A stretch of 64,000 nucleotides of DNA from [Phialemoniopsis] sp. UDSM-2020. Lineage: Eukaryota; Ascomycota; Sordariomycetes; Thyridiales; Thyridiaceae. Of this stretch, positions 23,801 to 33,973 are shown in pieces (position 1 is the first letter of the stretch; each line of letters starts with the position of its first letter). The stretch lies in contig JAEILZ010000001.1 in the NCBI GenBank assembly GCA_018873225.1, positions 4,092,001-4,156,000 on the forward strand. Direction: 5' to 3'. Below the pieces are notes generated by a model. That model was not told the origin of the DNA and searched no databases. It was given only the letters and a program-made list of their open reading frames with translations. A program made the translations under genes and the position numbers.

Positions 23801-25704
23801 TGTTGGATCTGCTTTCGCATCATCATCATCTCCTGACCCTGTGCTTCTTCTTACTGTTAGCCACACCATCTACACTCCCCTCCCCTCCTCTTTCTTTCAT
23901 CCTTAACCCACCGCCGCGAACCAATTTGTCGATTTCCTGGTCACCAAATCGCATGAGCGTTGGACTCGGAGAGAGTGGGCTCACCCCCCTTGTTGTATCT
24001 ACCGACCTACCTTAACTGGCTTACTTATTATTGATGAAATCTTACCTTGCACACATTGTTCAACCTTCGATTGTAACCCCCCTGCTTCATCCATCTGGGC
24101 CCTTGGGTCCTTGGCCATGGTGCCCCGCTGCGTGCGCGACCGGTCAGTGTGCTTTAACCTTTAACAGCCCAACCTAGCCGCCATCGACACTTTCTTCATC
24201 TCACCGAGTCCCTCTTCTTTTTCTCAGCCTTGATCTTTTCAAGCCGTCTCCTTTCCCCAACTGACCACAAGCGAATTCGATCGGCAGCCGTCTGATGCGA
24301 CCTGGTACCGGTACGAGCGCCTAGCTTTGTCAAATTTGTCCTTGACCTTCGTCCAACGCTGTACCAAAGTATTCTGCTTCTCCGCATACCAGTCCACACT
24401 GCCGCCTTACGCTTCGCGCCAAGCAAAGCAGACCAGGGCCGGGTTGAGTTGCGCTGCCCATCGTTCACCAATCGCCCGGAGAGAGAGTCTCGGGCAGGGT
24501 AAGCACCAGTGAGCGCGGCCATCAAGCAGCAAGCAGCGTGATCCGATTCAGCGCTTCGATATCCGGAGGCTGGAACAGGACACTCCGTTGCAAGACAGAC
24601 GACCACACAACACACGCCGCAGGCACAAGACCGCACCACGCAGCAAGCACACAACAGCCTCGGCCCTCTGCGGGTCAAGAGCTGTTTACCCCTACGAACC
24701 TCACTTGGACTTTGGCCTGCCTCTTGGGGTTACAAGGTATCTATCTGATCAGCCCTTTGCCTAGCACCACTGCACTGCACAATCCGCATACGCAGAACAG
24801 AGACGCACGTTCTTAGCACCAGATCCCCCTTCTTTGCACATCGTACACGCTTGCATCTGCTTGTCTCCCCTGGCCTCTCCCGCTATCGTCTTGTGAGCAC
24901 GTACCACCGCCCCCGGATGCCTGGGACCAACCGTTGGGCCTGCATATCATTCCTGCTCCACGATCAGCACGATACACTGGACACTTGACCCTCAACTGAG
25001 CTCAGTAACCCCCCTGCCCCCTCCGTGCTCCCAAAGGACACCCCCGGAGCACTCTGAAAACCATTGATCCCGATATCACACTCAATAACACCACATCGCA
25101 ATCTGACAAGTCACCGCTATTCTTAGTCCCCGCTATCCTCATCTCTTCCGACCACGTCAGACCGGTGTTCATCCTAGGACACGCCTCTGACTGACCGTGG
25201 CCGCTCCGAAAAAAAGGTGTGCTCGAGGCAGGGAACCAAGATCTCGTGCGTCCTGCTCGGTCTGCTCTGCTTCGCCCCAGAGCCCTTGTTCAGGTCCTCC
25301 GTCACCAGTCGTCACACGACTCTCCCTCAAGTCGGCTCCGAATCCGGTCCTTGCAAGCCACCATAGCAATTCAAATCTGGGTTGTGTTTCCTGCAGCCCT
25401 CCACCTATCGCAACCCGGCACTGTCTCCAACGGTGGCAATGGCGTTGGTAACTTCGTGAGACCACTGGATCTCTCCGCACACGCCCCTCCCCCAGCCATC
25501 ATCTCGCGAGTCGCTTTCTCCCTCGTCCTTACCCCTGCTTGGCGCTGTATCATTCTCCCTGCTGTCGCCGTTGTCACTGTTATCGATACTCTACTTGGGC
25601 ACCCTGCCTTTGTGCATCTACCGGTGTATACCTGCCGCCGTCCATCAAGTGCACTGACTCTGACGCCTTTGTCTAACCCACCATTCTTCCTTACTGCAGC
25701 CATC
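17899..25704. other. 7.8 kb gene-poor region upstream of the Zn2Cys6 regulator
   Basis: No gene can be supported. Open frames here are short, overlap on both strands and show no family pattern. The left part (18.0-18.3 kb) should hold the promoter of the kinase-like gene. From about 23.5 kb on, the plus strand is increasingly C/T-rich, and between 24.2 and 25.7 kb it looks like a long leader or promoter of the regulator gene. I see no tRNA, transposase or tandem array. Confidence 0.45.
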
Positions 25705-28700
25705 ATGGTGAGAATCCCTTTCTCCTTACTCTCCCCTCCTCGCCCGCCGTCTGCCACGGGATATATCATCTCGCTTCCCTTCCCTAATTCTCTTCGAAAA
25801 ATATCCTCTCGACCACGCCTTACTTACTCATTCTGTGGTCTGATTGCTCTTCTTGTCTGCCCTGTACCTCCCTAGTCCCGTCTTCATACCAGTTCCGAAG
25901 ATCTGGGTCGCTTTCGCATTCATCCTCCTTAGTATAGCACAATCTTGCCTGCGTGTCCCCTGATTGATCTCTTTTCAGGATCCTCGAAATCTCAAGAGGC
26001 GAAGGCCTTACACTTCGGAGGACTCACCCACCGAGCCACTGCTCCAAGGGCCCATCCCTAGCGTTGCGTCCTCTGCTATTGATATAGCACATTTAAGCCC
26101 GACAAACGACTTCATATTACAACAAGCTGCGACGGTATTGAATGTTCCAGTGGAAAGACTATTGCATCTCCCACGATATCAAGAACGGGACTACATACTC
26201 GGCCAAGCTGCTCAGACACTCCACGTGTCTGTGGACAAGTTACTTGACCTGAGTCGTCAGCAGCATCAAACTCAGGGAAACAAGAGACTGCGCCTAAATA
26301 CAGACGTCGCCATGCCTTCCCCATTTCCCTCGATATCAGCAGCCGAATGCAAGAGTGAGAAGTCAGCCGTCCACGACCCTCGTCATCTTACAGATTTTTC
26401 ACTGCGTCGTTCTCAAACCGAGCTCCCCCAAGCCAATTCGCTCTTTGGGTGGGCCAATTCCGGCCTCGGGTCCCAGCTCGCGGACTGTTTCGCTAGTTTT
26501 TCTGTCTGTCAGCCCTCGTCCGGCTATGAAACACAACCAAGTAGGTATCTCCATCTTGCATTCAGATCTCGCTCCGGACCTAAGTTGTTTTCTTCCCATA
26601 GACTGTCCTACCAGCGCGGCAGTGCCACCACCCTTTGGCTATGCCGACAACAAGGCCTATACAGATGAAGGCCCTCCGGCAGTCCATAGGCAGAATTCTA
26701 GCCTCCCGGCCGTTTCTTCAGAACAGGCGGGGAGCGTGAACTTCTTTGTTGAAGCGGATCCCGAGTTTGCTAGTCCGTATCTGCCAAGCTATCCATCACT
26801 GCAGCCATCTCGGGGTCCTAGGACCCAGCCAACAACAAGTAGGGAAGCCATGTGCTATCCCGAAACCCCACAACTTGCACCGTGCTTCGACTCGGATGCC
26901 GGTCATGCTGCAAGGGCAGCATCTATCTCACATACTGCAAGACTGACAAGTCATAACGATTATGCAAGCGGCATCATGGCGCTAGGGGAGTCGTCAGACT
27001 TTGCGGCGCGGCAGGCTGATGCGAATCGCCTCATGTCATCCTATAGTCAGACGGCCAATTGCAACCGGTCGGATCCGCTGAGCCTGATTGATTCTCCTCA
27101 ATTGCACCTGCAAGCCAATGCCACCAACCCGGAATTCGTCTTTCCAAACCAGCGCCCGCCTGCCGCCAAACGTGGGCCTTTCAAAGATCATGTTGAGAGA
27201 CAAAAAACGGCCAACACGCGGAAGATTGGCAGTTGCATCAGGTGTAGGATGCAGCGTATACGGGTTGGTATCACCTTGACATTTCTGTATCTGGTCCCCA
27301 GACTAACACCGCCGTACTAGTGCAATGCCGACCCTGGTGACGAGAAGGGAACCTGTCTCACTTGTAAAAAGGTGTCGGCCAATAAGATATGGCGACTGCC
27401 TTGCCTTCGGCTCAAGATCAACGACGTCCTGCTCTCCAAGCCCGGCCAGGTCCAGGGGCACGAGTGGACCCTTCGATGGAAGGAGAATCACATGTTCGAT
27501 GAGATTGATAATTGGGCGTCATCAGACATCAAGACTATCCGCGTCACAGAAGGCTACACGGGTAACTTTGTCGAGTTGCGAGTGCGGCAATTCGTCCCGC
27601 AGGACGGCGACAAACTCGAACGATCTTGGGTCACGGACAAAGGAGAGACCAAATGCGTCGAAATCCCGCCTTATGCGCTGGTGGATCTGGACAATACCAG
27701 GACGGCGTACAGCGACTACATCAAGAGAGGCCTGGTTGAATGCTGCAAGAGGATTCTCGGGCCTCGGGAAAAGTTGCTTTGGCAAACGTACGGCATGGCC
27801 TTGAAGCTCGCCACAGATCCGAAGCTATCAACAACGGAGAGGAATCTGCTGACTAGCACGCTTGACCTGTGGATGTCGATTCGCCTCACTACAAAGTCTT
27901 TTGAGATCGTTGGGGACGAGAGATTAGGCATGTCTGAAAACGTGATGGATGAGACCAGCCCTCTTCCAGGAAAGATTCCACTTCCACCCGTGATGGGAGC
28001 GCAACTCGACATGATATTGATTCATCAGATCCAGACGAAACTACGACATGACACTCTGGAGATCTTGCAAAAGATGACACAGGAGAACAAACAAAGAACA
28101 TGGTTGACGACATATCTGGTAACGTTCATACTTTTGCATAATATAGCTCTCGTCATTAGGCATGATGCGAGCTATGCACGAAAGCATGGCCTCAAAGTAC
28201 GCTATTACTCTTTGCATTTCCTCTCTCGAGTGGTGATAGCCCGCGTGGTTCATCGGCCAGGCGACCCTGGGCATTGCTTTTAAACTGGAGGAGATCACTT
28301 TTGCTGACTTGTGCGTACCTACTACAGAGGCGCTTTGCGCGGGAGGACCGGGTCAAGCAGTACTACCAAGGTGAGTTGGCTGCCGTTGTCGAAGCGCTGT
28401 TGCCGGCTCTGGACGGCCATCTCTGTCACTCGGTTGTTGACGTTCCACCTAGGCGCGATCACGCTGTTGGCATACTTTCACTACTGCAACAAGGGCGTCT
28501 TTCCCTTCTCTACATCCTGCAAGCCAGTGGATCTACGAAACCTCGCCGAGCTCGATGATTCGGCGGTTCAGTTTGTTCACTACACTAGGCGTTATGCCGC
28601 GGAGCATAGTAAGACATCCCCCGATCCATATGTGCAGACCACCTTCCCACCCTCCCCTACTCCAACCCCTGTCACCAGTATCGAGCCTGTCTTTTATCAT

Positions 28701-28908
28701 AGCACCCCTCTGTTACACATGTCCCTTTGAGGACGGTTGCAGAGTGTGTCCTTTTCATTGCGCTTCAGACAGTGCTGACATGGCCTCGTGCGCCCTCTTT
28801 GCAGGAAAACAGTGGGAAGATGTGTGGGAATGCAAGGATTACGAGAACGACTATTACTTTGTCAGTCAGCTTTTTGAGCAGAATTGGCTACCCCGGACAA
28901 TGGATTAG
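25705..28908 (+). CDS. Zn2Cys6 zinc-cluster transcription regulator
   Basis: Fungal nuclear DNA-binding regulator, target unknown. Seven coding exons: 25705-25707, 25979-26540, 26602-27263, 27321-28196, 28328-28370, 28453-28608 and 28805-28908, giving 801 residues. The first coding exon is just the ATG, followed directly by a 271-base intron, so the protein begins MDPRNLKRRRPY with a basic nuclear-signal-like patch. Residues 45-96 hold two matching 25-residue units. The zinc cluster spans residues 400-437: CIRCRMQRIRC, then C421, C424 and C437, split by an intron after Arg409. The last cysteine spacing is 12, longer than the usual 6-9, but I recall it as a trait of this subfamily. The C-terminal part (IALVIRHDASYARKHG, then ITLLAYFHYCNKG, ending YENDYYFVSQLFEQNW) is the conserved end of the family, which fixes the three small last exons. 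The start without the spliced ATG would be 25964. Confidence 0.88.
26108..26263 (+). repeat. two-copy internal protein repeat in the regulator
   Basis: Residues 45-69 and 72-96 of the Zn2Cys6 protein align without gaps and share 14 of 25 positions (D-x-I-L-x-Q-A-A-x-x-L-x-V-x-V-x-x-L-L-x-L pattern). Each unit looks like a short helix-turn-helix-like pair of helices. It lies well before the zinc cluster. Confidence 0.8.
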
Positions 28909-30820
28909 TTTCCGCCCCTGCTGGGGCCGGGCACTGGTTGGGTGGGATGTGATGGAAACGGGGCTGGGCATTGCAGTAGAGGTATGCAGTTGCACCAAAA
29001 GAGATGAAATGACTACACCTATTCGCCAAACCGGATCTGCGGGTATGCATTTGGTGCCCGGCCGGTCTGAGTGGCGTCGCCTGTCGACTCCACTTCACCA
29101 GCAAACATGGCGACCAGGCCCCGGGGGGGGCCAGGAGCGCATAATGTAGACGCCAAAGATCAATATGACTGGTGACTCGGTTCCGTCTAGTAGGACCTGC
29201 CTGATGTTGATCTTACAAGTAGGTCTTGATATCAAGGCAAGCCTTATATGTTTCTCGTGCTCTGGTCGTGTTGGACAACAATGGTTGGTAATCAGAGTTT
29301 CAGAGTGTTGGGTCATTCCTTTCTTCTTGTCTTATTGCTTTGGCGAGTCTTGGAGGAACTCAGCAGAAAAAAAGCAACTGTCGACATTAGCGCGTGTCGA
29401 GTTGTGCATCACTACCCGGCAAAGTCAAGCATGGTAGCGTCACCTTGGAAGCTGAATCCAGGTTCGTGGGGCGGCAAGGATCTTGCTGTCCCCGGTGGCA
29501 CGCTCACTCCAAGCCAAAGACACACGCCCACATACCCACAATCACACGCACGGCGGTTTCCCCGTTCGTTGTCGAGAAATCATGGGCAGGCATCTGGCAT
29601 GCGGCTCTCAATCTGATCACGGCGGGCCCCGTTGTTGCAGATGTGCTTATGTATGTAAGTAACATGTAGAAGACGCCAGCTTCGGTTAAGTCATGCAACC
29701 TCTCTGTTGCTGGAAACAAGCCACAATACGACACGACCATGTAGCCGAATCTTTCTGGCAGGAGAGTCTACTGGGATGATTGTCGCTTGGTCCTGATGCA
29801 GCTCGCAATAGAGGTTGTTGTGTCTTTTCTCTCGGGTGCGTTTTAGCTGCGTATTCTGCTTCCGCGAGTGGTGCGGTCATGTACAGTATTTGTCCTGGGC
29901 CACCATTCCCACCAACTACATACATACCTCGCGGCCTAGGGAGGCAGGGTACCTGACCTTACATGAAGTCTAAGTCGGTAACTTGCTGATTTCAGTCCCG
30001 GCTAAGCTCCGTTTGGTCTACTCTACCCAACCTAGAGTCGAGCTGCATCACCACCCGTTCCTCCTGGACTTTCTCCAGCCCCCTGATCCTTCATCCATCC
30101 ACCCATCCCATCCACGAGCACGCCTCTGGCTCGTGTCTTTTGTTTAATCCCTTCTCCTCCCTGCTCTCCTTGCACCCGCCTCCCTAGCACACTCTTTCTA
30201 GGTAAGCACGGCCTTGCCTCTTGTCTCCACACCTCGTCTGCCGCCCGGGTGCCTCCATTGGGTTGCCGGCCGTCCCTCGTGGTGGATGCTCCATGTATGT
30301 ATGTACATCTCATCTAGCGGGAAGGTAATCGATCAGCAGCATCGTCGGAAGCGGGTAGGCGAACAGGCGAACCAGAGTTCAGACAGGCCTGGAAGCGAGA
30401 GCCACAACCTGCATCCCGCCCCTTGACGAATAAGCCCCAGTCATAGGGCAGAAGCCTTTTGCCTTCTCGTGCGTGTGCCTGGCCAAGGGCTGTAGGATAC
30501 GGTCTCAATGAGGCAAGTAGGGGGATGCCGAATACGTAAGATGAACAGCAGACTTCCTCCAGTCAAAGCTGGCTCAGGAGCAGCGGTGACATTCCACCAA
30601 GCCTGTCCCCACCTCGCCTGACGTACCTCGTCCCCTTACACACATCGAATGCACATACAGTTGCTCCAACACAATGCTCGTTTTGTCCTGATGTCTGGCA
30701 TTGTCCGATGGCGACCGGAGAGACTAGCTGACTACGTCGAATACTGCCCACCTTGGCACATCAATAATATCCCATTGGCGGTTCCAGCCACACGAGCAGC
30801 ATCTTACGCACACCTCGTCC

Positions 30821-30850
30821 ATACCATACCATACCATACCATACCATACC
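30821..30850 (+). repeat. ATACC pentanucleotide microsatellite
   Basis: Six perfect ATACC units in a row, flanked by part units. It lies in non-coding sequence. Confidence 0.95.
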
Positions 30851-31768
30851 AATCTCGACCTACCTCCTTCCTACCCTTTTCAGTGCCGGCGGTAGTCCCC
30901 GCGCCTTCCCTGCGTCTCTTACCTTACGTCTGGACTTCATCGTCGTGCTCCATTCCAAGTCACCTCCTCCTTTCACGTTTCTCTCGGTCACGCGCGCACG
31001 TTTCCCTCCCTCGACATGCATATATGCAGCTGCCCTTTCCCCTCTGCTCCCCGGTCCTCTTTCCTCCTAGCCCTTGGCAGATCATGGATGGGTATGCGTA
31101 ACGACTGTTATCCTTGTTCTGGCGCCGATGTAGGAATGCACTCCGTTGTCGTGTCCTTATTCGCTTCACAGAATGCGGCTTCCTACTCCTTGCGCCTTCG
31201 GGAAGGGATCGATCACATCCAGCATCGCTCTCCATCGCGTTGTACTTCATTCAGAATTCAAGTGTCACAGGTAACACCATCGTCGAGGGCGCGACTGTCA
31301 AGAGAGAGGGAGGAATGCTACTCCCGTGGTGTCACTCATGCCCGTCTCTTCTTGTGTCTCTCCGTCTCTCGCGCGCTCTCTCTCTCCCTCCTGCCTTTGT
31401 CTCGCTCCTATCCCGGCCGATCTGGTCCCTTCATCTCATGATCTTTCTTTTGTTTCCTCAATGCTTGACGCTGCTGCATGTACATGCTCAGCCGTTGAAA
31501 CGAGACTGCCCGTCCATGCTTCCCTCTTCGCGGAATCAACCCTGTCTTTCAGTCTCTCCACCCACACCCTCTCGAAAGCGTCGTTTGCTTTCTTTTCTTC
31601 TTTCTTCGTCTCTCTTATAACTACTTCAGTCCTTCTTCTTCATAATTCCTTTTGATTCACTCTTTCCTTTCCCTCTCTGAGCCTCTGAACCTGGGCAGGT
31701 GAGCACGGTGACCCGCCGGCCATACCGACCAGACCCTCGACCTAGCCGCCAGCATCAAAGTCAACACG

Positions 31769-31804
31769 NNNNNNNNNNAAACCCCCCCCCCCCCCCCCCC
31801 CCCC
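31769..31804. other. assembly gap (10 N) followed by a 23-base C run
   Basis: Ten N at 31769-31778, then AAA and 23 consecutive C (31782-31804). This marks an unresolved junction where homopolymer sequence stopped assembly; the true length is unknown. Confidence 0.97.
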
Positions 31805-32600
31805 GGATCGTCATTCCGCCCTGAAGACAAGGGCGGCGTCACAAATACGCACGACAAGGGACCGACCCGGTGACCAGGAATATCAAGGATGATGTCTTGA
31901 AATTACCTCCGACTTCGCTGTACTCCCTGATCTGCTGCTCCTAGCCTGCTGTGTGCGGTCGTCGTTCTGCCTGTTGCCGTGCGTCCTGGATCGTCCTGAC
32001 AAGGTTTGTCGCCGAAATGGCAGCGGCTGTGTGTCTGTGATTGCCCGCGTTGGGTAACAGCTTTCTCGTCGGGAAGCAATCTGGCACAACGCAAGTGGTC
32101 AGGCGGAAAGTGCCTCGCCGTCATTGTTGCAGCTCCCTGCCACCATTCCCAACAACAGCAGGGCCGATCAAAAGCGAAAAGAAAGCTGCCGCAGGTTCTT
32201 CCAAGACCCCTACACGCGCCTCTTCTCTTGCCTTACGTTGCCATCTCTCATGCCTCTACCCGACGACGGTCAGGGTAGTCGTGGTCGTCAGGGTACCCTG
32301 GGTTCTTGATACCTTGCGGAAGGTTTCCTTCTTGCCGCTCAAAGTTGGACAGAGCTCATGCTCTCATACTTTTCACGTATTTATATTGACTCTTCGCCCG
32401 TTCACATCTCCTCAGAAGCCCTCTATCTCTCATCAAGACATTGTTCGTCTCGAAGCAGCAACTTGTTCTGAAATCAAACCACTACTTTGATCCTTCGCTG
32501 CTTTCTACGACTTCGACCATACTGTCTTTCTCAGCACACACGCTAGCTGCCTTGCAACCTTTTCTCTATTTGCTTGCGGTTATCAGACCAATTCACTACA

Positions 32601-33973
32601 ATGGCCACCGTCACTACCGGCACTCGTCCAGGCGAGCCCATCTCGTCCTCTATTTCAGACATTGGTTCCTACGCCGATGTCTCGCCCCTGCCAGCAGGCT
32701 TCCCGGCCAAGCTCGAGCATCCTCTAGCTTGGACTGGCCGAGAGATCAAGCAGGCTGACTATGCCCATGTCCTCACCGCTGATGATCTTGTCGAGATCAA
32801 TGCTGCTATTGAGCATTTCAAGTGTGAGTCTAGAAAGCATGATTGGGGATCAATTCAATGCTGACCAGCACATCCAGCTCTTGAACTTGATGGATTCTGT
32901 GTCTCACGCGACACGTTCCCTCTTCCACAGCTCGGCCCCAAGCTTGATGGACTCAGCCATGACCTTCATCGTGGCAAGGGATTCTGCCTTGTTCGCGGTA
33001 TCAATCCCGAAGACTACTCGGTTGAGGACTTGACCCTTGTCTATCTTGGTGTCAACTCCTACATCGGCGATCAGCACGGTCGTCAGGATGGCCGTGGCAA
33101 CATGCTTGGTGAGTGTTCATGTCAAGCAAAGAGTAGGTAGACCTTGCGGGAAGCTAACTCGACCAGTCCACATCGTCGCCGACGACTCTTCTTCGTCCCA
33201 AGCCGAGCACCACCGTCACTCTACCAAATCAATCGTAAGGAAACACCTCGAGTCTACCCCGTGGCCCCTACTAATCTGTGTCCATTGCAGACCTTCCACA
33301 ATGAGGAGTCTGGCGACATTGTCGGCTGGCTCACTCGAAACACCGCAGCGAAGGGGGGCAAGTGTATCATTGCTTCTGCTTACACAGTCTACAATGTCCT
33401 CGCCGAAACTCGCCCTGATCTCATCCGCACGCTCGCCAGATCTGATTGGCCTTTTGCACTGTGAGTTTTGGCACCACCATCATGCTTGTTTTTCCTCTGA
33501 GCACACCCCTTACCATCTTGATGCACTCCTGCAGGCCACGTTTCCACTGCCGCCCTGTAATCTTCCGTCGTGACGCTGGGCTCGTCATGAACTTCGGCCG
33601 AACCCCTCTACTGGGCAATGCCGCTCACCCGCGCCCGGCGCACCTGCCAACTCTCACTGCTCGGCAAATCGAGGCTCTGGACGCCATCGAGGCCATCGCC
33701 CAGGCGACCCAAGTGGAGATAACCACCCAGGCTGGTGACTTGCACTTCATCAACAATCTTGCTGTCCTCCACCGCCGCGAGTCCTTTGTTGATGGCGAGG
33801 ACGCCAAGCGCCACCTGGTGCGTGTTCGACTTCGCAACTCTGAGCTGGGCTGGGACATCCCTGAGGAGCTGCAGAAGGAGTGGGATACTGCCTTCTCCAA
33901 GGAGGGTGACCAGACCTGGCACCTGGAGCCAATGCCCGCGGGGTACTTCCCTCTCCGCATGTATCCCAACTGA
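32601..33973 (+). CDS. TauD/TfdA-type Fe(II)/2-oxoglutarate dioxygenase
   Basis: Predicted non-haem iron, 2-oxoglutarate-dependent oxygenase of the TauD/TfdA (clavaminate synthase-like) superfamily; substrate unknown. Five exons: 32601-32823, 32878-33108, 33167-33234, 33291-33460 and 33535-33973, all GT-AG, giving 376 residues that start MATVTTGTRPGEP and end RMYPN. The iron site appears as His177-x-Glu179 (TFHNEESGDIVGW), where most relatives have HxD, plus the distal His310 in GDLHFINNLAVLHRRESF. A basic RHLVRVRLRN strand at about 323-332 would bind 2-oxoglutarate. The KGGKCIIASAYTVYNVLAE segment is the usual family core. There is no signal peptide, so it is probably cytosolic. An upstream in-frame TTG at 32574 is not needed; the ATG at 32601 fits the family N-terminus. 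Confidence 0.85.

Larger units (their letters stand above)
28909..32600. other. 3.7 kb intergenic region, strongly C/T-rich, with an assembly gap
   Basis: No gene is supportable. From about 30.0 kb to 32.6 kb the plus strand is dominated by C and T, with CT-repeat-like stretches around 31340-31400. This may be a long, possibly spliced, leader and promoter of the dioxygenase gene. It includes an ATACC array and a gap with a long C run, listed separately. Confidence 0.45.

Noticed and set aside
23229..23801. 190-codon minus-strand frame
   Set aside because: Low-complexity and antisense to a C/T-rich stretch; no domain seen.
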